From the NCBI GenBank assembly GCA_030674185.1, contig CM060307.1, positions 69,042,905 through 69,106,904 of the forward strand: 64,000 nucleotides of DNA, written 5' to 3'. Below the pieces are notes generated by a model that was not told the DNA's origin, did no database searches, and worked only from the letters and a program-made list of their open reading frames with translations. Position 1 is the first letter of the stretch, and every line of letters starts with the position of its first letter. The DNA comes from Monoplex corrugatus (lineage: Eukaryota; Mollusca; Gastropoda; Littorinimorpha; Ranellidae). Made by a program: the position numbers and the translations under genes. Below are positions 20,222 through 31,700 of this stretch, in pieces.

Positions 20222-20345
20222 ATCTGCTTTGATTTGAATTGTCAAATTTGGCGCCATATAAACATTGTGATTATTATCATTTCTTTCATTATTATTCTTA
20301 TAATTATTGTTGTTGTTGTTATGATGGTGATGATTATTACAGCGT
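20222..20345 (+). mobile_element. L2/CR1-type 3' tail remnant
   Basis: TTTGA-ATTG-TCAAA hairpin, then TTTGGCGCCATATAAACATTG and an ATT/GTT-rich tail. This is the same terminal order as the LINE ends at 11.7, 33.3 and 59.7 kb, with no coding sequence left. A very short 5'-truncated LINE copy, or a SINE using that tail. Confidence 0.65.
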
Positions 20346-20420
20346 CTCCGCACTCGGAAAAATATTCAATAAACACTGACGCCATGTAATGGAAAAGATC
20401 CAAACTGATCAAGGCATAAA
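20335..20420 (+). repeat. Dispersed repeat family V, copy 1
   Basis: Shares GCGTCTCCGCACTCGGAA, an AAACACTGACG block and GCCATGTAATGGAAAAG with copies at 33471-33560 and 62150-62282. Non-coding. Confidence 0.65.
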
Positions 20421-20554
20421 CAATGAAGTTGCACATAAGCCCTATAGCTATGATTATCGCTAGTAGATTTGGGTGGAGTGCGTATGGATCTGCCCTACTG
20501 CAGTGAATCCCTCTTTAACAAACTGTAATTAGCTGTCTTTCTTGAGAGGATATT

Positions 20555-20735
20555 GAACAGAGCGATCGTGGTTTGCCGTATTTGCATAAGCTCTTGGGAA
20601 CAGCACCATTCTTTTAGTTTCATGGAGAAATGTTTCATCCAGTCGTTCACTGGTTTTAATTGCAGCCATTGGCAGGAAGTAAGTTTAAAAGGAGGATTTA
20701 AAAGCATCGTTGAGAAATGCATTGAGGATTAAAGA
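20555..20735 (-). repeat. Dispersed repeat family X, copy 2
   Basis: On the minus strand it has the exact core AATGGCTGCAATTAAAAC, preceded by CTTTTAAA and followed by an AACATTTCTCCATGAAACTA block matching copy 3 at 31.2 kb. Confidence 0.65.
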
Positions 20736-20809
20736 TTGAGTTTTTGTTTGCTTTCCTGTTTGTTCAGTTCTCTTTTTTCTTCATTGCATCCCTCCCTACC
20801 GCCCCCTCT

Positions 20810-20833
20810 CTGTCTCTCTGTCTCTCTCTCTCT

Positions 20834-20866
<33 letters not shown>
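20810..20866 (+). repeat. (CT)n microsatellite
   Basis: CT repeats with interruptions. Confidence 0.95.
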
Positions 20867-20869
<3 letters not shown>

Positions 20870-21300
20870 CTTCTCCCTCTATCACTCCAAAAGAACACGC
20901 CACCGTTCTGTTTTAAAATACTCATGTCTCAATTCTATTATGAAGTGGTGTTGATCTACGTCTTCTCTCGAGAAGATTGTCTCCAAAATGTTGCTGAAAT
21001 GAATGAATCCTGAATACCATTTATTCAGAAACACAGTAAATAACAAAAAGGAAAAATAACATTTTGTATATGTCACTGGATCTTTTCTGTTAGAAAAAGA
21101 ATACAAGGAGTTCCGTAAAACCTTATTTCTTTTGGGTTGCAGTCAGAGATAAAGATTAAATAGAACTTAGGTACAAATTCAGTTAAATCAATTCCAAGGA
21201 GACACAATGCTCATAAACAGAGGTATTCAAATTTTAACTCATTAACTGAATGAACAGACATTGGCACATCACGATTTAAGACATGGCACTTATGTTGTGC

Positions 21301-21335
<35 letters not shown>

Positions 21336-24160
21336 TTTCTGTGTGTGTGTGTGTGCGTGCGTGTGTGTGTATCTTCAAAGTGAGGATGACATTCTCCAGA
21401 CATTGTCGGAACAGTGGTGTTGACATTGTTCTCTCTGGATACCTTATCACCACTGGCTCATCTGCAAGGCAGCAAATGCCACAACTGAGGTCAGCGATCT
21501 AAATGTCTTGCTTCATATGTCAACAAGACTGATGGGGCTAAGTGTCTGACTCCGTTGGATCAACCATCAATCACAATCAGAATGTCTTTTTTCTAAGTGT
21601 ATTTTCAAGCATAAAACAAAGTTGAAATAATTTCTATGCAATGTTTATTGCCGTGAAGACAGATCTGTAATTGAAACTTTTCTTCAAATGTATTGCTTTT
21701 TAACACGTCTTCCATGTTTTGCTTTTCAACAACTTTTTTTAAAAGCAAATTAATGTCAGGGATGATTTTTCTGCTCGAAGTGGTCGAAACCCACGTTGCA
21801 ACCAAAAAACGCATGAACATCAGATGAGAACGTGTAGATAATTAACGAAACAAGGCATGCACATACTTTGGGCCAACTGGCTTTTAAGTGTACATAAAAG
21901 ACAACGAGAAACCGAAGACATTGCACTGAAAACAGAGAAACCCTATACAGATTACAAAAGGATTCGACTGCTCCTGCTCTTTCATACCGGCAAGTCAATT
22001 TTATAAACAAGGTTCTATATGCCATGTTTGTAGTCCCATCGCATAGCATTTGTGATATACCACATAATTTTCATGGTATCAGCCGTGTTCTGTGACACTT
22101 TTTTTCTGAAAACTGTTCAAACAACATGAAGGAAGATTCAGGCATATATGTTAGAAAAAACTTGTGGACAAAAAGAAAAGAAAACCGGAACCGGTTTCTG
22201 GCAGTCAGTAACCTCGTTTTGTATAACGTTTTAGTTGCAGGCTGGATACTTTTAGAAGAACAGCTTCCAATGCTAACTAATGGAGGTGTAAAATTTCATC
22301 CGTTAAAGTTTCAAAACTTGCGTCATTCTAGTGGCATTGAGTCCCATTGGACCTTAAATTCGTCCTTGCGATTTCTGCATACATAAACCACACATACGTT
22401 TGGGTAAGTTGATGTAAATAGTAAACAGTGACAACTGTTTGCTCAGCCATTTCTTTTATAAATGTCTCCTATATCATAATTAGAAAGAGAGAAACTGCAG
22501 AGATAGAGAGGGAGGGAGGAAGAGAGAGAGTGAGAGAAAGAGAGCAAAACATTATACTTACGAGAGTTGCAGAATAGCAAACTTTGTGTGTGAGTGTGTG
22601 TGTATGTGTGTGTGTTCTTTTAACTAGACTACGCTTAATGGAATTTGGAGTTCAGAGTTGATTCAAGAGGGATTTATCACACTGGCTTAATACACATGCA
22701 TAATATGAATAAAACATCACAGTATGATATTTCAAAACAATGCAAAACTCATACATCAATGACATCGAAAATTCAAGATAATAACAGAAAAAATGTTCCG
22801 AAAAGAAGATATAACCAAATCACAGTTCTTAAATAATTGATGATCTAAAGCCAACAAAATAAGAAAACGATTTTTCATCCAGACTTCGACCAAGGATGGT
22901 TCACATTACAGATTAAAAAATTGTGAATGGTTTAAAAACATTTTCTTTCATAGATCAGTGCAACATGATCACATAATACATGAGTCATAACTCAATAGTC
23001 ACAAATTTAGACAGATAGACGAGTCACTGAAAGTCGGTATCATACAGGCAATGCCAATACGATAATGAAATATTGACCGGTTTCAGTTCAGTTCAGTTCG
23101 TGGTGTTGTGACCTGCCAACAGCCAAAGGCCATATATAGGATATTAACTTATTCATGATAGTTATCACATGGTTACCAGATAATTATATATGATTTATAT
23201 GACAGATAGATAGATACATATACATATACATATAAATATCTAATTTTAGCATGTGTATTAACACATCTGAATAAATCACTGACGTAACAAATAATGAAAT
23301 GCGAACAAATTCATGCATTCAATCAGTTTTCTATACACAAAACGTGCAATAATGTTTCGTAGCAGAAAGTGGTGCTAGATACAGCTTGAGTCTGGTATTA
23401 TACTCTTCTCTTAGAAACCATGAACGTCGACATTTCTTCAGAAAAGTATACTTGTCTTACAAGATTTCATTTTACGTATGTACAGCTAGCATTTAATAAA
23501 TAACAATCCCCTTGATATGCTCAGGTCTTCTTCGGTTCCAAAAGGAATCAAGACTTATGTAATAATCTTAGTAAAAGCCAGTTCACGTTCAGTATTAATA
23601 TTTCCAAATTTCCGCCCAGATTGTGTGGCTGACATTACAGTTCCGATATATCAATCTATATACCTTCTTTTTCAAGATTACAAAAGACACATTAAGTGGT
23701 ATTTGTTACTCCCATCCTTTCAAAATTATATTTGTTTGTATTCTCCTATGTTTAACTTTATTTGAAAACAATTTCATATGCATATAACTAATCTTTTTCG
23801 GTGCAACGAATACGAGATTCAGGATTTCCATTAAACTTTCAAGTCCTCATTATCACAACTATGTACCATTAGTAACTAGGAACAATGTGTGTAAGGCAAT
23901 ATTTCTGTTCGTTCTTTTGTTCATGAACAGTTACCTTGTTTTTCGTTACTTATTCTTTCACTGAGAAACGGTAACTGACATATTCGACCATTATATTTAC
24001 TTGAACTCTTCATCTGATAAGAAATCTCAATCGTCTGCAATACGTAACGTTTGCAACACGACAACAGTTCTTCAGCATCTACTGTTTTTCCACGATATAT
24101 TCGTGCTTCGTAAAGAAACCTTCCATTCTGCACAATGTAAACCTCTACACAGCCAGAACT
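20867..24160. other. 3.3-kb stretch without recognisable gene
   Basis: AT-rich. Holds small tracts: CT/GT at 21301-21370, GA-rich 22490-22550, GT at 22584-22616, TTCAG repeats at 23083-23098 and TA/CA-rich 23215-23240. Open frames of 60-97 codons have no domain. Could be intron or intergenic DNA. Confidence 0.45.
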
Positions 24161-24164
24161 GAAC

Positions 24165-24270
24165 AAAGACAGAGAGAAAGGACACAGAAAGACAAAGAGA
24201 GAGACAGAGAGGAAAAGGGAGGGACGGAGGGAGGGAGAGAGAAAGAGAGAGAGACAGAGAAACACAAAGA
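24165..24270 (+). repeat. GA/GGGA-rich purine tract
   Basis: Interrupted GAGA, GACAGA and GGAGGGA repeats leading toward the CA tract. Confidence 0.85.
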
Positions 24271-24323
24271 AAAAGAGTAGATATCTATTTACACACGCAC
24301 ACACGCAAGCACACTTTCGCGAG

Positions 24324-24333
24324 CACACACACA

Positions 24334-24413
<80 letters not shown>
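24324..24413 (+). repeat. (CA)n microsatellite
   Basis: About 90 bp CA with one AAAC interruption at the start. Confidence 0.97.
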
Positions 24414-24414
<1 letters not shown>

Positions 24415-24892
24415 GGAGACAGAGGGACAAAGATGTATACAGAGACCTATGTTCCTTCAGGTTAGTCATAATGCAGATAAGCCACAGACAATTTCGAAGA
24501 AGATATTCCGTCAAATGGATAACATGAAATATGCATTAAGTTTTGGCGGGTAAAGAAACGAAATAAAACTCTGCCAAGGGAAATTGCATAAAAACACACT
24601 ATGCTGAGCAACTATTTGCATTTGCCTTCAGACTATTCATTTCAAGAGCACAATTCTTCCCAGGAGAACCCTTGCAGGCACACTTCTCAGAAAAAAATGA
24701 CTTCTGAACATAGCTAGCATATGTATATCTATTAATTTACTTTAAAGTTTCCGATTTAGAGAAAAAAAATTAGTTATTCAGTACACTGTCGAAGTATTAG
24801 ATTATCACCCATCTTCAAGATCATATGAAAGAGTGGGAAATGTCGAGCGTGTATATGTTCTAAAAGATTGGTTAAGGCGGATGTTTTAATAT

Positions 24893-25105
24893 TACTACTA
24901 CTACTATAACTACTACTACTACTACTACTAATAATAATAATAATATCATTATTATTATCAGTAACTAATAATAATAATAATGAATGGGGAGGAGGAGAAG
25001 AGGATACATTTAATAATAACAATAATAGTAAATCCACTACTACTACTACTACTTCTAATAATGATAAGAAGAAGAAGAATGATAATAATAATAATAACAA
25101 TAATA
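24893..25105 (+). repeat. ACT/AAT/ATA trinucleotide-rich region
   Basis: Blocks of (ACT)n, (AAT)n and AAGAAG over 210 bp, separated by short unique pieces. Confidence 0.9.
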
Positions 25106-25599
25106 AGTTAAAGAAAAAAACAAAACTTTATCATTTTTGGTATAAACAAAGTACGTATTATTTATTCTTGGTGGCTAGATTCGTATAATAGAATTCAGAA
25201 TCAGAAATACAGACGCAACAGACGATTATATGAACACTAATCACAGTCTGAATCAGCTCGCTGAATAAACGTAATACCTCAAAAACTGTGCAAAGATTTC
25301 TTTTAATAATGATGCTGGTAGTAACTGCAGTCTAACAGCAGCACATCAGGAAAACTTCGAGGGTTATGCTTGATGTCATAGAGCCTCAAGGCTGTATTCA
25401 TAGATTTTTTTAATTCAGTTGTCACATCAGCACTGGGGGAAGTGGGAGGTATCTAGTACTATAATCACACCACCTGAACAACAATTCTGTCAAGATGGGC
25501 AGGGAGAAAGCCAGTCAGATATAACACACCCTACAATCCAACCCACAGCCATTGGCATTTGAATCAGACGCTCAATCAACATGAGTACTATCTATTGGC
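25106..25599. other. Stretch without recognisable feature
   Basis: AT-rich unique sequence between the trinucleotide region and a minus-strand RTE copy. Confidence 0.45.
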
Positions 25600-26336
25600 G
25601 GCATATGCCCTGCCGCATGGCCTCGGCGATCATGGCCTCCCATATGCTTCTATCCCTTGTCGGCGCAAGTACATCTTCTATCCTCTCTGTCCTCAGCCAC
25701 CCTGAAAGTCTGTCCAATATTTTCTCCCTGGGTCTACTTGGTGCTCTCTTTCCCTCCAGCTTTCCTGTCGTGACTGGGTGCTCTGATTCCCTTTTCCTCA
25801 TAATGGCCTATAAATGTCGCTTGTCTTTTCCTAATGTTCCTTATCAATGATCTTCTTGTGTCTGCCTCCATCAAGGCTGTCTGGTTTGTTTTCTTTGCTG
25901 TCCATGGAACTCTCAACATTCTTCTAAGAAACCACATTTCGGCTGCCTCAATCTTGTTCTGGCTTCGCGTATTGACTGTCCACGCCTCACAACTGTATAA
26001 CATTATCGGTTCTGTATAACATTCAAGAACTCTTTTCCTGACATCAACTGATAGATGCTAGGCATTTGTTGGTAAGAATGCTTTTCATCTTCTTGAATGC
26101 TGTTCTGGCTTGGCCGATTCTGCTGGCTATTTCTGATGTGCATCTGCCGTCTGGTGAAATGACCGTTGCCAGATATTTAAACTTATCAACGTGTCTCAAG
26201 GGTTGTGCCGTTTGCTGTTATTTTGCATGAGGGGATTTCATGTTTTTTTACTGATAACCATGACTTAAGTTTTCTTGCCATTTAGCTCCAACTCTTTATT
26301 TTTGCTTTCTATATCTATTATATTCACAATGTTTTG
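25600..26336 (-). mobile_element. 5'-truncated, decayed RTE copy
   Basis: Minus strand. It begins after RT motif C (ATTGTGAATATAATAG at about 26332) and ends near the AMRQG codons at 25600, lacking the usual TGATGATG tail, so the 3' end is also trimmed. Recognisable: EAWTVNTRSQNKIEAAEMWF, RRMLRVPWTAKKTN, and APSRPREKILDRL. Frames are broken near 25800-25850 and near 26000-26060. Confidence 0.88.
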
Positions 26337-27019
26337 CACAGCAACTCTATATTCCTGTCTTTCTCTCTCACACGTGAGTGTTTTGTGCGCTGATTTCCAT
26401 ATTGCAATATTGTCAACGCTTCCTGGGACCATCTGTCAAGCTGGACAACCATTCGTACTGTCCAGTCACATCATCAATATACTGTCCAGTCACATCATCA
26501 ATATCATCTGAAAGTTAAATGACCTTCGCATTCTTCCTCTCATGTTAGTGAATGTTTGTGTAAGGTACCAAGATAAAGGAAGACGTACTCCCATAACACC
26601 AGGGGCATAAGGAAATGAAGTGGTAGACACCTATTACCTTCACGCCCCTCTCTCCATGCTTTATCTTCCCCAACCCCGAAAAGGGTCAGGTTTCCGTTCA
26701 CAGCTGGGGTGACTGGAGGCCGTACGTGCATAATTTTGCATGCCGGTTTGGTGCAGTCAGTTTGAAAGCCGAGAGCTATGTTTCTACACCAACCACGCCT
26801 AAAGGAAAGAGATATTTTTCGTATGGTTTAACTGTGTCCTTTCTTGATGTTCTTTTATTATGTACCGCCACCTCGACACACACTGCATGACAAGCATAAA
26901 AAACGTGCAGCTGGATGGCATGATGGAAATTAAATTGTCGGAGCTGCTCTGCGCTTCGAGGAAACAATTTTTGCCTCCGTAAATTGAGAATCAGCGGGAA
27001 ACTATATATTGTTCGAATC
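26337..27019. other. Stretch without recognisable gene
   Basis: Contains a tandem 25-bp duplication near 26458-26508 (ACTGTCCAGTCACATCATCA twice). No gene supported. Confidence 0.5.
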
Positions 27020-27030
27020 ACACACACACA

Positions 27031-27071
<41 letters not shown>

Positions 27072-27179
27072 GCACGCACACACGCACGCACGCATACACA
27101 CGCTTCTCTACACGCACGTCTGCACGCACACAATACGTACGCACGCACGTATACGCACATACACGTTTGCACCCACCCA

Positions 27180-27221
<42 letters not shown>

Positions 27222-27225
27222 CAAC

Positions 27226-27272
<47 letters not shown>
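27020..27272 (+). repeat. Long compound (CA)n / (TA)n microsatellite
   Basis: CA with CG interruptions, then pure CA (27181-27222), then about 43 bp of TA. Long open frames across it are repeat translations. Confidence 0.97.
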
Positions 27273-27456
27273 CATGTACACCCACACAATACTGAGTTAG
27301 TTAATACACTGACCTCTTCATGCACAGCGGACAAAATTACAAGGAATGAGACATTCATTAACAAAAACAATAACATGGGAAATAAGTGAACAAATAACAT
27401 CGAAAACGGTAACGGCAGAACAACTAGTAGGAAATAGTCTATGGTCAGGTCATTGT

Positions 27457-27735
27457 CATTTTTGTTTAAAGCCCAGCCGACTGCGTAGAGCCATATAAGA
27501 GCTATAATCGTTTCAAAACATGCACAATGCTTCATCAAGAACGAAAAGGAAAAGAAAATTAAGCACAAATGTCAATGTATTTGCGCACATAATCTAAAAA
27601 AATGCCCCTGGCGTTGACTTCTCCATCCAATTTATGGCACAGGGGGTCTAAAAATCAAACTTGAATACAAATTTAAACATGACTAATGTCACTGAAACAC
27701 ATAAAAACGGGCCTAAATATCTCATTTCTCTAGAG
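27457..27735 (+). repeat. Dispersed repeat family Y, copy 1
   Basis: About 280 bp matching the reverse complement of 49215-49505. Shared blocks: TTTGTTTAAAGCC, GCGTAGAGCCATAT, CGTTTCAAAACAT, GCGCACATAATC, CTCCATCCAATTTAT and TAAAAACGGGCCTAA, in the same order and near-equal spacing. Confidence 0.75.
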
Positions 27736-28295
27736 CCAAAAAAATACACTTACATGTACTCAATTATCAGCCCCAAGAGAAAGTATGTAAGACTTTGTCG
27801 AACACATACATGTAAATAGACCAGCAAGGCAGAAAATAGTAGGGAAAAAATGACAGAAAGCAAAAGAGGAAGAAAGAAACAAAGAGAGTGACAAAAAAGA
27901 GGAAATTTCCAGCACAGAACTTCCAGAAGGTGGGGTTACTAATTATACTGAAAGAGCCCCGGCATCCCCACGGGGGTCTATGGTCCTGTCAGTGCAGTTC
28001 CCAAACTAGGTCAAGTTTCGTAGCCTCACCACCCATAATACCTCCTATTCGCAGTGATGTCTCTCCGCGTTCTTTGGCTTTTCCTTGCTTACAGAACGTG
28101 CATACCGATTTTGACGTTGGAATCGGAGTGTGTGTATACTGACAGCGCAGAAAAGCTGCTATTTAACAGAACAGGGATTGGTGAGATGCAAAACCTACGA
28201 CCGCAGGTCTCTTTCCATGCAGTTCCTGGAGAAGTGCATGTGCCTACAGTACTGGCCCTGTATCCCAAAGGAAGATTCATACCAACTATTAAAGG
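27736..28295. other. Stretch with possible but unproven coding sequence
   Basis: From 28057 an ATG opens a frame with a hydrophobic start (MSLRVLWLFLAY) and a mixed composition up to the CA tract at 28296. I recognise no family. It may be chance. A TTGCTTACAG|A acceptor-like site lies within it. Confidence 0.25.
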
Positions 28296-28520
28296 ACCAT
28301 CACACACATACACACACACACACACACACACAAACAGGTACATACATACATACACACATACATACATACTGCATACATACATACATGGGCACACATACAG
28401 ACAGGCGGACACACAGACAGACAGCTAGACAGAATGAGTGAAACAGATTGATAGATAGATAGTCAGACAGACAGGCAGACAGATAGATAGATAGGTAGAT
28501 AGACAGATAGATAGATAGAT
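28296..28520 (+). repeat. (CA)n, (CATA)n, (GACA)n and (GATA)n tract
   Basis: CA at 28301-28332, CATA-rich to 28390, then GACA/GATA repeats to 28520. Confidence 0.93.
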
Positions 28521-28546
28521 TTACTTACACATTATACTTGTAGTTT

Positions 28547-28924
28547 ATGACTTTTGAAATCCTTTCACGATTTTTCCAGTGCTTGGACAACACAATCAGA
28601 CAGGAACTGTCTTCAGTCAATCCACGCTGCACGACTCCAGTGCCAATATCCATACACTCAATCAGAATCGATACAGCCCATCAGTTTTACGATGTTCCAA
28701 ACAGTGGACATTTGGATATATGTTTGTGTTTGACTTCTGTAGACAAAGATAATGTGCTTGCTTTGATGGTTTTAGACAAAAAGTTTTTGAGGATGCTTAA
28801 TCCTTATGTTGGGATTTTTCGAAGAACATACATTGCACTGAAAGGTGATAGCAGTAGTGTTCCCAGCTCTCCGATACTGAGAGTCATTCCCATCCTGGCA
28901 TCTAAGCTGTCCCCTGGAAGTTAG
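28547..28924 (+). CDS. Hypothetical 125-codon open frame, unrecognised
   Basis: An open frame with non-repetitive, protein-like composition (for example HLDICLCLTSVDKDN and ALMVLDKKFLRML). It is preceded at 28580 by a pyrimidine-rich TTTTTCCAG that could serve as a splice acceptor and ends at a TAG shortly after a CTGGAAGTTAG. No domain, signal peptide or homologue is recognised, and the microsatellite directly upstream argues against a start here. Could be an internal exon, a decayed gene, or chance. Low confidence. Confidence 0.2.
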   Translation: MTFEILSRFFQCLDNTIRQELSSVNPRCTTPVPISIHSIRIDTAHQFYDVPNSGHLDICLCLTSVDKDNVLALMVLDKKFLRMLNPYVGIFRRTYIALKGDSSSVPSSPILRVIPILASKLSPGS

Positions 28925-29570
28925 ATAATCGTCACCTTACAGACCTGGACATCAGACACCCAAAACATTAGCAACAACAGCATATTGCCAAGGAATGTGC
29001 TGAACGAGTATACCAGAACGATCAACAATAGCACCATCACCTACATTAAGGTAGGTGTAAGAATACCAAGGCAGCTAAACACAGAACCACCGACTTTCTC
29101 CTTCTAGGCTCTAGGACAAGTGTCTACCAACAGCCTGACTGTCAGAAAACCTGATGAATGTTAGCCCATCTAACCAGCTAATTCTTCTGGTTCTACTGCA
29201 CAGCAAAACAACTGAAACAACGGTTAAACAAGTGACAGTATATTGTGGCCAACAAAGGCTTTCAGAACTGAAATAGCTGAGCTAAGCACATTACATGCAA
29301 CACCTCAAACATCCATCCCGGATCCCTCGAAATTCAGGTGATATATACCCACAACATCACAAAATACAAAGATTCTTACCTGCCTTGTCTATTTCAACGA
29401 ACAGCCTGCCGACATACTTGCAAGGCAGCACTCCTGACCCGAAAAAAACACGCATTTTACGTGAAATCTTCCGTCGGCGAATTTCATGATGTAGATCTAA
29501 CATGTATACAATTCGTCCGAGAGAATCATGTTGCTTAGAAAAAGAAGGATAAGGTGGGCGACACACGTGC
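28925..29570. other. Stretch without recognisable feature
   Basis: Unique-looking sequence. Short frames only. Confidence 0.45.
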
Positions 29571-29685
29571 ACGCGCGCGCACACATACACACACACATTC
29601 ACACACTCATGCACGCGTATACATACGTGCACACAAACGCAAACATATTCATAAATATATATATACACACAGAAACACACACACT
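29571..29685 (+). repeat. Degenerate (CA)n microsatellite
   Basis: CA repeats interrupted by CG and TA motifs. Confidence 0.9.
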
Positions 29686-29814
29686 TTGTATCAACATGCT
29701 TCAGCTTAGCAGTGACTGCCACGTATCTCTGCACTGAAATTACTATGAATAATGACTACTCTCAAGGCTTACCCAACATCTGTAATTTTGCGCTACTTCA
29801 CTGTTTTGGTTTGC

Positions 29815-30110
29815 TTGTCTGTCTGTCTGCCTGTTGTCTATCTGTCTGTCTGTCTGGTTGGCTGGTTGATTGGTTGGTTGGTTGGTTGGTCGGTTGATTG
29901 ATCGGTCAGTCGGTAGGTTGGCTGGTTTCGGTTTGTTGTTGTTGTTTGTTTTGTTTTTTGTTTTGTGCTCTTTTGTTTTTATTGTTTTTTTGTTGTTGTT
30001 GCTTTTTTTTGGGGGGGGGGGGGCTTTTTTCAGAAAGCATTTGTAAAATTAAATGAAATACATTCATTATTTCACTTTTTTTTTCTTTTTTTTTTTTTGG
30101 TGATATTTTG
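29815..30110 (+). repeat. Low-complexity (GTCT)n, (TTGG)n, (GTT)n, poly-G and poly-T
   Basis: GTCT repeats 29815-29855, GGTT repeats 29855-29935, GTT/TTTTG 29935-30000, a G run at 30011-30023 and T runs to 30099. Confidence 0.9.
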
Positions 30111-30180
30111 TGGGAAGATAACATTGTCTAGTTTGAACCCCCACCTCATGAGAATGTAGATAAAATGTCAGCACTAAAAA

Positions 30181-30430
30181 TCTGTGACAAATGTGGCGAA
30201 GGGCATGATAGTCAAGTGCGGAAAAAATCGTACTTACAATCAGAAGGTCCTGGGTTCGATCCGCCGAGATATCACCCTATTGGTGGATACAGGTGGAGAG
30301 TTGCCTGATCTTCCAGGTCAACATGTATGCAAACCTGCCAGTGTCTAAATCCTCTTCCCGTGTATATAATGCAGAGTATCAAGTATCCGCGTTAAACATC
30401 CCGTAAGTTATGTTAGTTGCTGGCTTAGAC
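30181..30430 (+). repeat. tRNA-headed SINE-like element
   Basis: GGTTCGATCC at 30253-30262 is a perfect Pol III B box. TGATAGTCAAGTGCGG at 30206-30221 is a damaged A-box region. The anticodon-arm area reads CTTACAATCAGAAGGTCCT. The body contains GAGTATCAAGTATCCGCGTTAAACATCCCGTAA, in two pieces resembling a molluscan SINE body I recall. Degenerate at the head, so a fossil copy. Confidence 0.65.
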
Positions 30431-30596
30431 AGATACAGATACAGGCAGTCTCATAACCCTGGAGTCGTAAGGGAATGAGGTGATAGAGACCTCAACTTTT
30501 CTCTGGGCCACCATTATGACGGCGGTGCCCATCTCCTCTCCCTCGCTTCATATTCATATTCATATTTTTTATCAAGACTTCAGAAAGGCAAGAAGG

Positions 30597-30690
30597 CTAA
30601 TTGATCTTCAAGGGGAGGGACCTGGGAAATCAACCTGTCTCTCTAATAGTTCATACCAAGACAGCCGGGCAATGCCTTGCTCTTCACGAT
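30597..30690 (+). repeat. Dispersed repeat family Z, copy 1
   Basis: Matches 60029-60115: a GACCTGGGAA block, AACCTGTC, then AGCCGGGCAA and CTTGCTCTTCACGATTTTCA in order. Confidence 0.7.
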
Positions 30691-30861
30691 TTTCAACTGG
30701 GCTGAATTATGGAAAGATGAAAACACCCAGGAAGCACGCCCACCGAGGTCGGAGCGTGCACATTGTGCCTCTACAATGTGGTCAAAACAACGCTTCGGAA
30801 AAAAAAAACAGTTGAGGGAGGAAACATCGCATATGCACAGAGAAAGGAAATATCACGCATA

Positions 30862-31115
30862 ACAGAGAGAGAGAGAGACAGACAGAAGGACAGACCGACA
30901 GAGGGACAGAGAGAGACACACAGAGAGAGAAACACAGACAGAGATAGATACAGAGAGATAGACAGAGATATAGAGAGGGACAGACAGACGGACCGACAGA
31001 CAGCCGACACATACAGACACAGACAGACTGGGAGCCTGAAAGAAAGAGAAACAAACAAATAGACAGAGAGATACAGACCGACATGTAGCAGACAGACTGG
31101 GAGCTTGAGAGAAAG
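30862..31115 (+). repeat. GACAGA/GAGA-rich purine tract
   Basis: Interrupted GACAGA, GAGA and CAGACC repeats. A 25-bp piece with GACAGACTGGGAGC is duplicated at 31022 and 31091. Confidence 0.9.
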
Positions 31116-31214
31116 GCGGGGGTAGGGAGGGAGAAGGAAGTATTGAAAACATCACGAATAAAACCAGCGGATCAAACAAGGAAACAAACAGACAGTAAAA
31201 CCGGAATCTCCAAA

Positions 31215-31345
31215 TCTCAATGGATTTCTCTGTGTCATTTGTATGAACCCCCTTTAAAGGTCGCTTTCTGGGAATGGCTGCAATTAAAACCACTGACAGG
31301 CAGGGCGGAACATTTCTTGATGAAACTAAAGATGACGTGTTTTTC
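31215..31345 (+). repeat. Dispersed repeat family X, copy 3
   Basis: Carries AATGGCTGCAATTAAAAC in plus orientation with GGAACATTTCTTGATGAAAC and CTAAAGATGACGT downstream. This places it between copies 1 and 2 in similarity. Confidence 0.65.
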
Positions 31346-31379
31346 CTGTAGGCCTGTGTTATCTTTTTTTATATATGCG

Positions 31380-31700
31380 AGCTGGCCGGCTGTGCTGATA
31401 GAGCCATGGACTCAAGATATGATGTCCTGAGTTCAATCCCAGCCTGCAGCATAACAAGTGGCCTATTCCTACTCTTCTTTACGCTTCCTTCATTCTAGTG
31501 GTACCAGCTTGGTGTTCCATAAGTCTCTTGCGTCCCACCTTTCTCCACTCTCCATTTTAAGACCTTTCCAGCATATAGTGTTTCTCGCAGGCTGACTGAG
31601 TTTTCCAAATAGTTACTGTCATGTTTGGGTGAAGCGCATTTGGAACTGTCTGTATATAGTGAGTCTTTGAACAAACAAGCAGACTGTTTTATTTGTTGTT
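31380..31700 (+). repeat. SINE-like repeat family W, copy 4 (best head)
   Basis: The head has GAGTTCAATCCC (31429-31440), a B-box-like motif, after a tRNA-like CTCAAGATATGATGTCCT. The body has the GGTGTTCCATAAG block, CCATTTTAAGACC, TTTGGGTGAAGCGC, GGAACTGTCTG and GAGTCTTTGAACAAAC. The tail is TTGTTGTTG. This is the most complete copy and suggests a tRNA-derived SINE of about 300 bp. Confidence 0.65.

Noticed and set aside
27276..27568. Hydrophobic minus-strand frame resembling membrane segments
   Set aside because: It overlaps dispersed repeat Y, is fused to repeat translation, and no family is recognisable. T-rich DNA easily yields such frames.
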